Origin: CAYWRO01 sp964460345
Lineage (GTDB): Bacteria > Planctomycetota > Phycisphaerae > Phycisphaerales > UBA1924
Direction: 5' to 3'
DNA: 33,971 bases
Assembly: GCA_964460345.1 (NCBI GenBank)
Contig: CAYWRO010000040.1
Span: forward strand, 1 to 33,971
Part shown: one piece after another, positions 15,252-22,705 of the stretch
How positions within the stretch are numbered: the stretch's first letter is position 1
How the letters are laid out: each line of letters starts with the position of its first letter
Made by a program: the position numbers and the translations under genes
The notes under the pieces: generated by a model
What the model saw: the letters and a program-made list of their open reading frames with translations, nothing else
Told to the model about the DNA's origin: nothing
Databases searched by the model: none

Positions 15252-15641
15252 ATGCCAACGGCGCTGCATGATTTCGTCGCCATGCTCGGCCGCACTCGCG
15301 GGGCCGGCCAGCGCAGCGAAGCGCGCGTCTTCCTCCGACCGGAGGGCAAGTTCCGGTGCAACCGCGGCAAGATCGTGGACTTCTCCCCCCGAGGCATGCG
15401 GCTTCGCGGCATGAGACGGTTTCACCCGGAACAGGTGGTTCCCGTTCGGCTGCAGGCCCCCGGCGTGCAGTTCGAACTCCTGGCCCGCTGCATCTGGGCG
15501 CGGCGGCAGGGCGTGGCGTCGTACGTCGCAGGCTTCGCCTTCGAGAAGCTCACTGCCGAGCAGTCGCTCATGCTTCGTGAACTGACGGCCCGATACGGCG
15601 TGCGCATTCCGTTTGAGAATGAAAAAGCCGCCGCGGCCTGA
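15252..15641 (+). CDS. PilZ-domain protein
   Basis: This 129-residue protein is essentially a single PilZ domain, which binds cyclic di-GMP. Both binding motifs are present: RSEAR (RxxxR) near residue 20 and DFSPRG ((D/N)xSxxG) near 43-48, followed by beta-strand sequence VVPVRLQAP, FELLARCIWARRQG and YVAGFAFEKL. It would act as a cytosolic c-di-GMP receptor whose partner is unknown. ATG 15252 is used; a later ATG at the MLGRTR position is possible. There is no clear Shine-Dalgarno. It stands alone, 120 nt before the CNNM transporter gene. Confidence 0.85.
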   Translation: MPTALHDFVAMLGRTRGAGQRSEARVFLRPEGKFRCNRGKIVDFSPRGMRLRGMRRFHPEQVVPVRLQAPGVQFELLARCIWARRQGVASYVAGFAFEKLTAEQSLMLRELTARYGVRIPFENEKAAAA

Positions 15642-15709
15642 ATCGCCGCGTTTGCACAGGCCAGCCGATCTGCTCTATCGGCCGTGAGAGCCGTCGGCGG
15701 TCGTGATCC

Positions 15710-15718
15710 TGCTACGCT
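15710..15718 (+). promoter_or_regulatory. Extended -10 (TGCTACGCT) of the CNNM/CorC gene
   Basis: TGCTACGCT lies 45 nt before ATG 15764, giving a leader of about 38 nt. The same nine bases occur before the serine hydrolase gene (18521-18529, minus strand). An upstream ATG at 15722 would fall before the predicted transcript start, which favours 15764. Confidence 0.4.
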
Positions 15719-15763
15719 GCCATGACGGCCGCTTGCCAGACCGCGGGCCCGGAAAGCACCGAG

Positions 15764-17077
15764 ATGGACATAGCCATTCTGCTCCTGCTGATCGTCCTCA
15801 ACGGCGTCTTTGCGATGTCGGAGATGGCGGTGGTGGCCTCGAGGCGCGCTCGCCTGAGCGGGCAGGCTACCGGGGGACACAAGGGCGCGGCAGCCGCCCT
15901 CGCGCTGGCCGAGTCGCCCACCCGGTTCCTGTCCACCGTCCAGATCGGCATCACCCTGATCGGCATTCTCGCCGGCGCGTTCGGCGAGGCTGCGCTGGCC
16001 AAGGACCTCGCCGGGTTCCTCCGCCGCTTCGCCTGGCTGGCCGGATCGGCGGATCTCCTGGCGACGGTGCTCGTCGTGCTGTGCATCACGTACCTCTCTC
16101 TGGTCCTCGGCGAACTCGTCCCGAAGCGGCTGGCGCTGAGCCGACCCGAGCGCATCGCCTCGGCGGTCGCCATCCCGATGGGGTGGCTCGCACGCATCGC
16201 TTCCCCCGTGGTCACTCTGCTGAGCTTCTCCACCGATCTGATCGTGCGTACCTTCCGCGCCGGCGCCGCCGAGCAGGAATCGGTGACGCAGGAGGAGATC
16301 GAGGCGATGCTCGTGCAGGGCGCGGCGACCGGCGTGCTCGAACCGCAGGAGCACAAGATCGTCGAGCGGGTCTTCCGGCTGGCCGACCAGCGGCTGAGCT
16401 CGGTGATGACCCCACGAACCGACATCGTCTGGCTTGATGCCGACGCCTCGCCGGAGCGCGTCCGCATCGTGATCGCGACGGAATCGCACTCGCACTTCCC
16501 CGTCTGCGAAGGGAGCCTTGACAAGCTCCTTGGTGTCGTGCACGTGAAGGACCTGGTGAAAAACGGGCTTGTCACCGGAAGCGTCGAGTTGCGCCCGCTC
16601 GTCCGGCCGCCGCTGTTCCTCCCCGAGAGCTCTTCCGCGTTGAATGCGCTCGAGCTCTTCCGGGTTCATCGCACGCACGTCGCCTTCGTCTTGGATGAGT
16701 ATGGCGCGCTCGAGGGGCTCGTCACGCTCGGGGACATCATGGAAGGGATCGTCGGCGAGATGGTGCGCACCGGCGAGGAATCCGACCCGCAGGCGGTGCA
16801 GCGCGATGAACACTCCTGGCTGCTCGATGGGATGCTCGGCATCGATGAACTGCGCGAGATCATGGGCGTCAGCGAGCTGCCGAAGCAGCAGGAGACCTCC
16901 TACCAGACGGTCAGCGGCCTGGTCATGGTCATGCTCGGCCGCATTCCGAGCGCGGGCGAGTCCTTCACCTGGCGCAACTTCCACTTTGAAGTGGTCGATA
17001 TGGATCGCCAGCGCGTTGACAAGGTCCTGCTCACGATCAAGCCGGAGGAGGAGCAACCCTCCGACGCGGCGCTGTAG
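15764..17077 (+). CDS. CNNM/CorC-HlyC family membrane protein (CNNM + CBS pair + CorC domain)
   Basis: This 437-residue protein belongs to the group once called hemolysin C-like, now linked to Mg2+/Co2+ efflux or Na+-coupled Mg2+ transport. It begins with the CNNM (DUF21) domain (MDIAILLLLIVLNGVFAMSEMAVV, IGITLIGILAGAFGEAAL, LGELVPKRLALS). A CBS pair covers about residues 205-330 (VMTPRTDIVWLD, HFPVCEGSLDKLLGVVHVKDL, VAFVLDEYGALEGLVTLGDIMEGIVGE). A CorC/HlyC C-terminal domain follows (WLLDGMLGIDELREIMG, TVSGLVMVMLGRIPSAGE). ATG 15764 is taken because it starts directly at the first TM. It converges with the serine hydrolase with only 3 nt between stops. Confidence 0.92.
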   Translation: MDIAILLLLIVLNGVFAMSEMAVVASRRARLSGQATGGHKGAAAALALAESPTRFLSTVQIGITLIGILAGAFGEAALAKDLAGFLRRFAWLAGSADLLATVLVVLCITYLSLVLGELVPKRLALSRPERIASAVAIPMGWLARIASPVVTLLSFSTDLIVRTFRAGAAEQESVTQEEIEAMLVQGAATGVLEPQEHKIVERVFRLADQRLSSVMTPRTDIVWLDADASPERVRIVIATESHSHFPVCEGSLDKLLGVVHVKDLVKNGLVTGSVELRPLVRPPLFLPESSSALNALELFRVHRTHVAFVLDEYGALEGLVTLGDIMEGIVGEMVRTGEESDPQAVQRDEHSWLLDGMLGIDELREIMGVSELPKQQETSYQTVSGLVMVMLGRIPSAGESFTWRNFHFEVVDMDRQRVDKVLLTIKPEEEQPSDAAL

Positions 17078-17080
17078 CCC

Positions 17081-18487
17081 TCACGGCTGCCGTGCAAGGA
17101 GCTTGAGCGCTGCCCCGGCGAGCGAGAGCGCCTCGTCCTGATCGATCGGCCGCCGCGTGTCGTTCAGAATGAACGACACGACGAAGACCCGACCGTCCCT
17201 TCGCTCGAGCAGCCAGGTCAGGTTCAGCACGCCCGGTTCAGAGCCACCCTTGTAGAAGAAGACCGGCCAGACCTGCTTATCCAGCGGCAGGCCGGGATTT
17301 GCGCCGAGGACCGGTCGCAATGTCTCAAGCCCCGCCTGCCGCGACAGCCGGCGCAGATCCGCCATCGTGCAGCAGCACTCCCGCGCGGAAGCGAACCACT
17401 CGATCCGATCGATCATGATCGGCCGCTGCCACATCGTGGCGAGCAGGAGGCTCGGCACGCCGCCGGCAACCGACCCGCCGGGGGCGATGATCTTGCGCCG
17501 CTCCTTCTCATCCGCGGCGGCAAATCGCGCTGCCAGTTCAGCGTCGCCGCCGAGCTTGAGGACGAACATTTCGCGCGTGCTCAGCAGTGGCCGGTTGCGG
17601 TCCGCCTCGCCGCAGAACCGGGCCATGTACGCCTCCACCTTCTTGCGTCCAACGAGGTGCAGCAGGTGATCCGTCGCCGTGTTGTCCGAGATGCGGATCA
17701 TCTCCTGGGCGTAGTGGGAGACCGGGTACTCCGTCCCCGCCGCTTCGTCCTGCATCCGCCCACTCGGCAGGCTCTTGTGGGCGTCGGTAATGGCCAGCGG
17801 ATCGGCCCAGGCGATCTCGCCGGTGGCGACTTCCTGGGCCAGTGCGCCGAGCACCCAGAGCTTGAAAGCGGATCCGATGCCGAGCACGCGGTCCGCATGC
17901 GCCTGGTGGATCACTTCCAGTTCCGGCGACTCGGGCGTCCCGCGCACCTCGTACACGCCGAAGGACACGTCGCACTCAAGCGCCTCCAGCCGCTGGTTCA
18001 GATCCGTCCAGTCCACAAGCTCCGGGTTGGAGAGCTCGGGCGCGGGGCGCAGGAGCAGGGCCGCAATCTGTCCCTCCGCATCGTGCTCAATCAGAACCCG
18101 CCAGAGCTGCCCGCCGCGCTGCGCGCGACAGATCGCCACCAGCCGAGCCCCCTCGGTGGGGCCTTCAAACGAAACGAGTTCCAGCGCTCCGACCTGACCG
18201 CGCAACTGCTTGAGGACCGCATGGAGTTGCGGCAACGGCACCTGGGCGAGAAAACCGGCGCTGAATCGATCGGCCTCCAGTTCCGCACCCGGCGTCGCGA
18301 TCGCCTCAAGCACATTGGCCAGATCCTGCCCGACCGCCGTCTCCGGGACAGCAACCACCGCGGAGTGTGCCGCGGCATCGTCCGCGGGCTGCGGCTGGCT
18401 CGCTCCGGCACCGCCTGCCCACGAGAGGGCATACACCGCTACGCACACCGCGACCCGTCGCCGGAACCATCCGCCCATCACACGCAT
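17081..18487 (-). CDS. ORF12-like serine hydrolase (class A beta-lactamase fold)
   Basis: This 468-residue exported protein has a signal peptide (RRRVAVCVAVYALSWAGGAGA). Residues about 50-155 resemble the N-terminal domain of clavulanate-cluster ORF12 (RFSAGFLAQVPLPQLHAVLKQL). Residues about 170-468 have a class A beta-lactamase-like fold with S206-x-x-K209 (SAFK), S267-D-N269 and K413-G-G. The Glu166-type deacylation motif is not evident; RPLLSTREMFVLKL occurs in that region instead. So it is more likely an esterase or transacylase-like hydrolase than a resistance enzyme. ATG 18487 has a strong GGAGGAGGAG ribosome site. It converges with the CNNM gene and diverges from the ketosynthase unit. 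Confidence 0.8.
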   Translation of the reverse strand: MRVMGGWFRRRVAVCVAVYALSWAGGAGASQPQPADDAAAHSAVVAVPETAVGQDLANVLEAIATPGAELEADRFSAGFLAQVPLPQLHAVLKQLRGQVGALELVSFEGPTEGARLVAICRAQRGGQLWRVLIEHDAEGQIAALLLRPAPELSNPELVDWTDLNQRLEALECDVSFGVYEVRGTPESPELEVIHQAHADRVLGIGSAFKLWVLGALAQEVATGEIAWADPLAITDAHKSLPSGRMQDEAAGTEYPVSHYAQEMIRISDNTATDHLLHLVGRKKVEAYMARFCGEADRNRPLLSTREMFVLKLGGDAELAARFAAADEKERRKIIAPGGSVAGGVPSLLLATMWQRPIMIDRIEWFASARECCCTMADLRRLSRQAGLETLRPVLGANPGLPLDKQVWPVFFYKGGSEPGVLNLTWLLERRDGRVFVVSFILNDTRRPIDQDEALSLAGAALKLLARQP

Positions 18488-18520
18488 CCGATCTCCTCCT
18501 CCCCCGCCCGGGCGGCCCCG

Positions 18521-18529
18521 AGCGTAGCA
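18521..18529 (-). promoter_or_regulatory. Extended -10 (TGCTACGCT) of the serine hydrolase gene
   Basis: The minus strand reads GGTGCTACGCTCGG, giving a leader of about 27 nt carrying GGAGGAGGAG. It is identical over nine bases to the element before the CNNM gene. No -35 is recognisable. Confidence 0.45.
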
Positions 18530-18604
18530 CCGCATCACGCCAAGACGCCTGATTTGAGCAATCCCGCAGCCCACCGCCTCGCGCCTGAACCCCGCACGCC
18601 CGCG

Positions 18605-18610
18605 TAGACT
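18605..18610 (+). promoter_or_regulatory. TAnnnT -10 element (TAGACT) 10 nt before the first ketosynthase ATG
   Basis: The sequence reads GCGTAGACT-CTGCTCACCC-ATG with no Shine-Dalgarno. The same CGCGTAGACT string recurs about 55 nt before the GxxExxY gene. Confidence 0.4.
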
Positions 18611-18620
18611 CTGCTCACCC

Positions 18621-19958
18621 ATGCCTCGACGCGTCGTCATCACCGGGTTCGGCACCGTCAGCCCCTTCGGAGTCGGGATTGACCCTCTCTGGAAGGGATT
18701 GTGCGCTGGAGAGTCCCGCCTGGCACCGGTTCGCTCGTTCGACGGGGCGGGCTTCCGCTCCCGGCTGGTCGGCGAGGTCGAAGGCTTCTCCGCCCGGGAC
18801 TACGTCCCCAAGCACTACCGCAAGGCCGTCAAGGTCATGGCCCGCGACATCGAGATCGCCGTCGCCGCGGCGTCCGACGCAGTCCGTTCGGCCCGCCTGG
18901 CCACGCGCTGCACGATCGAGGACGCTCCTGAGGCGTCCACCACGTATCCGCCCCCCCGCATGGGGTGCAACATCGGCGCGGGGCTCATCGCCGCGGAAAC
19001 GGAAGAGATTGCCCGGGCGTTCATCACCGCCAAGGACGAACAGGGCGACTTTTCCATTGCCCGGTGGGGCGAGACCGGAATGGACGCCCTCACCCCGCTG
19101 TGGCTCCTTAAGTACCTGCCCAACATGCTCGCCTGTCACGTAACGATCCTGCACGGGCTCACCGGCCCGAGCAACACGATCACCGCGTGCGAGTCGAGCG
19201 GCCTTCTCTCCATTGGTGAATCGGTCCGCGTTATCGAGCGGGGCGCCGCGGATCTGGTCTTCTCCGGCGGCGCAGAGTCCAAGGTCAACCCGATGGGCCT
19301 CATGCGCATGGACCTGTGCAATCGCCTCGCCCACACCGGCGACAGCCTCGACGGGCCCTCCTTCGTCCTGCCGTACGACCGCAACGGCACGGGGACGCTC
19401 ATCGGCGAAGGGGGCGCGATCCTCATCCTGGAAGACGCCGATGATGCGCAGGCTCGCGGCGCTGCCGTGCTCGCGGAAATCACCGGCTCCGGGGCCGGCC
19501 AATCCTCCCCCTTCTACGAGGAGGGCGAGCAGGACGAGGGATGTGAGCTTGCCATCCGTGCGGCCCTCGACGACGCCGGGCTGTCGCCAGACGACATCGA
19601 CGCCGTCTTCCCGCTCGGAGCCGGCATCCCGGCGATGGACGCCGCGGAGGGCGCAGCGCTGAAGCGCGTGCTCGGCGGCCGGGCCGCCACGACGCCCGTC
19701 TGCCCGATCACCCCCAACATCGGCAACACGATGGCCGGAGCCGGCGCGCTGCAGGCCGCCGTCGCCGTCAAGGCCCTGATGGAGCAACGCCTCCCCGCTC
19801 GCCTCCACAGGGGCCACCCCGACCCGACCCTGGCCGCCGCGACGGCCGAGTCCGCCCCCACTCGCCTCAAGAACGTCCTGGTCTGTACACCCGCTCTGGG
19901 GGGCCAGAACGCTGCTCTGGTCATCCGCACGCCCGCCGACGCGCCAGGGGGCGTCTGA
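18621..19958 (+). CDS. FabF-like ketosynthase with catalytic His and Lys lost
   Basis: This 445-residue protein has the thiolase-fold layout of beta-ketoacyl-ACP synthase II: MPRRVVITGFGTVSPFG, active-site Cys190 in TACESSG, GGAES, GEGGAILILED. The other catalytic residues are missing: the HGTGT histidine is Leu332 (PLGAGIPAMD), the GH histidine is Asn369 (IGNTMAGAG), and the Lys before it is Pro365. It therefore should not perform normal decarboxylative condensation. Chain-length factors of type II polyketide synthases are inactive KS partners too, but they lose the Cys, which is kept here. The likely role is partner of the intact KS 0.7 kb downstream, inferred from position and strand. Confidence 0.85.
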   Translation: MPRRVVITGFGTVSPFGVGIDPLWKGLCAGESRLAPVRSFDGAGFRSRLVGEVEGFSARDYVPKHYRKAVKVMARDIEIAVAAASDAVRSARLATRCTIEDAPEASTTYPPPRMGCNIGAGLIAAETEEIARAFITAKDEQGDFSIARWGETGMDALTPLWLLKYLPNMLACHVTILHGLTGPSNTITACESSGLLSIGESVRVIERGAADLVFSGGAESKVNPMGLMRMDLCNRLAHTGDSLDGPSFVLPYDRNGTGTLIGEGGAILILEDADDAQARGAAVLAEITGSGAGQSSPFYEEGEQDEGCELAIRAALDDAGLSPDDIDAVFPLGAGIPAMDAAEGAALKRVLGGRAATTPVCPITPNIGNTMAGAGALQAAVAVKALMEQRLPARLHRGHPDPTLAAATAESAPTRLKNVLVCTPALGGQNAALVIRTPADAPGGV

Positions 19959-20024
19959 GCCCCGCGCGTAGACTTGTTGGTCGGGACGGGCCCACTTACC
20001 TTGCGATCTACGGAGGCGATCCCA

Positions 20025-20606
20025 ATGCACGAAGAGCAATACTCGCGGGGCCGACAGGGACGGGGCGGCGGGCGCGGCTACGGCCAGGGCGGCGGGCGCG
20101 GGGGAACCCCCCTTTCCGACCTGGATCCGGCGCTGACGGAAGTCAGCCGGCGCGTGATCGGCTGCGCCATCGAGGTGCACAAGGGGCTCGGCCCGGGCTT
20201 TGAGGTGGACGTCTACCGCGCCGCCCTTCGCAAGGAACTCGACGATGCGGGGGTCTCCTATCAGGTCGACCATCCCGTGCCCGTCCGATACAAGGGGCAG
20301 GTCGTCGGGGAACGCCGCGCCGACATGCTCATCGACAACCGCTTCATCATCGAGCTCATGGCCGTGCGCATGGAGATCGGCGGGGCGGAACGCGCAGCGC
20401 TGCGGGCCCTGCTCCGGGCGGCGGATCTCGAGCTCGGCCTCATCATCAACTTCGGCGAACGCCGGCTCAAGGATGGCCTGGTCCGCGTGCTGAACCCCGA
20501 CAAGCTCAACGCGATGGCCGATGAGCGTGATCAGCACGACGATGAAGACGACCAAGACGAGGACGATGAGCACGATGACGACGAGTACGAGGACGACGAG
20601 GATTAA
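20025..20606 (+). CDS. GxxExxY-family protein, degenerate, with RGG-like N-tail and acidic C-tail
   Basis: This 193-residue protein has a core (about 36-162) matching the GxxExxY family, a PD-(D/E)XK relative: VIGCAIEVHKGLGPGF, VDHPVPVRYKGQVVG, RRADMLIDNRFIIEL, LGLIINFGERRLKDGLVRVLN. Several hallmarks are lost. The family GxxExxY element reads GFEVDVY (58-64), the ExK motif (usually ELKA) is E110-L-M112, and the usual QLLSYL is ALRALL. D100 and E110 remain, so nuclease action is unlikely. Residues 8-27 are an RG/GG-rich segment, and residues 167-193 are almost all Asp/Glu. ATG 20025 has GGAGG at 8 nt. It sits between two ketosynthase genes, 21 nt before the second. The function is unknown. 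Confidence 0.85.
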   Translation: MHEEQYSRGRQGRGGGRGYGQGGGRGGTPLSDLDPALTEVSRRVIGCAIEVHKGLGPGFEVDVYRAALRKELDDAGVSYQVDHPVPVRYKGQVVGERRADMLIDNRFIIELMAVRMEIGGAERAALRALLRAADLELGLIINFGERRLKDGLVRVLNPDKLNAMADERDQHDDEDDQDEDDEHDDDEYEDDED

Positions 20607-20627
20607 CCCCGCACGCAGGCAACCCGA

Positions 20628-21956
20628 ATGAGTTCCCGTCGCGTCGTTATCACCGGCATGGGGTGGGTCACGCCGCTCGGCTGTGATGTAGACACGGTCT
20701 GGTCACGTCTTCTCAAGGGCGAGAGCGGCATCGGTCCCGTCACACGCTTCGACGCTTCCACCTTCAAGACCAACTTCGCCGCCGAGGTGAAAGACTTCCG
20801 CGTCGAGGACTTCATTGACCGCCCCGTCCACCCGGCCGTCGGGTTGAACACGCGCTTCGCGCTGGCCGCCGCGGCCCAGGCATGGCGACAGAGCGGGCTT
20901 GACAAGCACGACGCGCTGCAGCGCCGCCGCTTCGGCGCCTACCTCGGGGCAGGCGAAGGCCGCCTCGACTTCGACAACTTTGCCACCTGCGGCCTTGAAG
21001 GATGGGATACCGAAGGCCGCAAGCTGGACACCGTCCGTTGGGCAACCAGCGCCTACGAGCGTCTCGACGGGCTGCGCGAGATCGAGCAGGAGCCCAACAT
21101 GGTGCTGGGGCACCTTGCCAGCCACTTCGGCTGCCAGGGCCCGGCCAGCAACTGCATGACCGCGTGCGCCGCAGGCACGCAGGCCGTCGGCGAAGCCTTC
21201 GAGATTCTGCGCCACGGCGAGGCGGACGTCATGTTCGCCGGCGGGGCGCACACCATGATTCACCCGCTCGGCATGACCGGCTTTATCCGTCTCACGGCGA
21301 TGAGCACGCGCCGCGACGACCCCCAGCGCGCCAGCCGGCCCTTCAGCCGCTCCCGCGCGGGCTTCGTCATGGGGGAAGGCGCCGGCATGCTCATCCTCGA
21401 AGACCTCGAGCACGCCCTCGCCCGCGGCGCAACACCTTTAGCAGAGGTCGTCGGCTACGGCTCCACGGCTGACGCTTACCGCATCACCGACATCGACCCG
21501 GAAGGCCGCGGCGGCGCGGAAGCCATGATGGCCGCCTGCCGCCAGGCGGGCGTGAACCCGCGCGAACCCGCCCCGGACGGCCGCCCGCCGGTGCAGTACA
21601 TCAGCGCCCACGGCACGGGCACGCCGGAGAACGACGGCATTGAGACCAAGGCGGTGAAGTGGTGCTTCGGCCCCCAGGCGCCACGCGTGCCCTTCTCAAG
21701 CGTCAAGAGCATGCTTGGGCATCTCATTCAGGCGGCCGGCGCAGTGGAACTGGTCACGTGCGTGCAGGCGATCCGCACGGGCTGGCTGCCTCCCACGATC
21801 AATCTCGACGATCCGGACCCCGCCTGCGACCTCGATCACGTTCCGAACAAGGCGCGCGATCTGAACGACCAGGGGGGCGTGGACGTCTGCCTTTCAAACG
21901 GCTTCGGCTTCGGCGGGCAGAACGACACGGTGTGCGTGCGGCGGTACGTGGCGTAG
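20628..21956 (+). CDS. Beta-ketoacyl-ACP synthase (FabF-like), catalytically complete
   Basis: This 442-residue enzyme should condense an acyl primer with malonyl-ACP in fatty acid or polyketide-like chain synthesis. All catalytic residues are present: Cys180 (TACAAG), His328 (AHGTGTPENDG), Lys360 and His365 (VKSMLGHL). It ends in the family-typical SNGFGFGGQNDTVCVRRY. Residues about 113-140 carry an insertion (FDNFATCGLEGWDTEGRK) not usual in E. coli FabF. No ACP, ketoreductase or dehydratase is nearby, so this pair is probably specialised rather than the main fatty acid cluster. Its TAG stop lies in the left arm of the inverted repeat that follows. Confidence 0.92.
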   Translation: MSSRRVVITGMGWVTPLGCDVDTVWSRLLKGESGIGPVTRFDASTFKTNFAAEVKDFRVEDFIDRPVHPAVGLNTRFALAAAAQAWRQSGLDKHDALQRRRFGAYLGAGEGRLDFDNFATCGLEGWDTEGRKLDTVRWATSAYERLDGLREIEQEPNMVLGHLASHFGCQGPASNCMTACAAGTQAVGEAFEILRHGEADVMFAGGAHTMIHPLGMTGFIRLTAMSTRRDDPQRASRPFSRSRAGFVMGEGAGMLILEDLEHALARGATPLAEVVGYGSTADAYRITDIDPEGRGGAEAMMAACRQAGVNPREPAPDGRPPVQYISAHGTGTPENDGIETKAVKWCFGPQAPRVPFSSVKSMLGHLIQAAGAVELVTCVQAIRTGWLPPTINLDDPDPACDLDHVPNKARDLNDQGGVDVCLSNGFGFGGQNDTVCVRRYVA

Positions 21957-22025
21957 CACCGCCTTTCAGGCGGTGCAGGAAGAGCTTTGACGACCCATGA
22001 CGCACCGCCTGAAAGGCGGTACTAC
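21953..22025. repeat. 73-bp inverted-repeat element (REP/BIME-like) between convergent genes
   Basis: Two 24-bp arms (21953-21976 and 22002-22025) are inverted copies with 23 of 24 matches, separated by 25 bp. Each arm is also a small hairpin: ACCGCCT, a 3-nt loop, AGGCGGT. The TAG of the left arm is the stop of the ketosynthase, and the CTA of the right arm is the stop of the minus-strand lipoprotein. The structure could act as a two-way terminator or be a dispersed repeat of the genome. I see no second copy in the window. Confidence 0.8.
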
Positions 22026-22651
22026 TGGCGCCTCACAAAGAACGCCACCCATGCCCACTCGTCCCGCGCCACCACCAGCGGAACCCACGTGGTCGACGAG
22101 CTGCTCAGCGTCTCCGTGCGCCGCCTGCCGTCCCGCCCGCGGTAGCGGATCGTCTCGTCGCTGTACGTCGTGACCGGCTCCTGGATGACGCGGTCCGCCT
22201 TGCCGCGATACGTGCGCGACCAGACCGCGTAATCTGCTCCGATCTCCGCCGCGAACTCCGCCAGCGAACCGTCGCGCGGGTCGATCGGGCTCGTGCTGGC
22301 AAAATCGCTGCGGCCGAGAATCACCAGGTCCGCCGCCGGCTCGCTGAACTGCAACGCGCGGAGCAGCTTGGCGTCCGCTTCCCGCTTTCGCTCAGCCGGC
22401 CACTCGTCCGGGTGCATATCGCTGGCCGCGATCTCCTGCTCCAGTTCCAGCAGGGCCGCCTCGATCCGCTGCCACGGCACTTCGCGCACCACCACCGCAC
22501 CCGGCTGCGGATCCTCGACAGCCGGCACCGGCCGGGCCGCGAGGAACGTGTCCTCCCACACATTTGAAGCGCACCCGCCGCCCAGGAGCATGAGCAATCC
22601 CAGGCCCATCACCCTCACCCCGATCCGGCCGGTTTGACGCGTGCGCTTCAT
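22022..22651 (-). CDS. Hypothetical lipoprotein
   Basis: This 209-residue protein has a signal peptide with lipobox (LLGGGCAS), so it is probably lipid-anchored. The mature part has an amphipathic helical region (RIEAALLELEQEIAASD), then a segment DLVILGRSDFASTSPIDPRDGSLAEFAAEIGADYAVWSRTYRGK that looks like an alpha/beta fold and is followed by a beta-rich end (TTYSDETIRYRGRDG, TTWVPLVVA). The pattern of an alpha/beta core plus GADYAVW recurs in uncharacterised lipoproteins. ATG 22651 is used, with a GGAG about 9 nt upstream. Its stop comes from the inverted repeat. Confidence 0.7.
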   Translation of the reverse strand: MKRTRQTGRIGVRVMGLGLLMLLGGGCASNVWEDTFLAARPVPAVEDPQPGAVVVREVPWQRIEAALLELEQEIAASDMHPDEWPAERKREADAKLLRALQFSEPAADLVILGRSDFASTSPIDPRDGSLAEFAAEIGADYAVWSRTYRGKADRVIQEPVTTYSDETIRYRGRDGRRRTETLSSSSTTWVPLVVARDEWAWVAFFVRRQ

Positions 22652-22705
22652 CAATCAGACTCCGCCGTCAGGCCGCAGTTCCTGACGGGAACATGCCCGC
22701 ACATC

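Noticed and set aside
18615..20573. 652-codon open frame on the minus strand opposite the ketosynthase and GxxExxY genes
   Set aside because: It is a GC-rich antisense shadow: the plus-strand proteins match known families and the antisense translation matches nothing. Similar shadows lie opposite the HldE-like, CNNM and topA genes.
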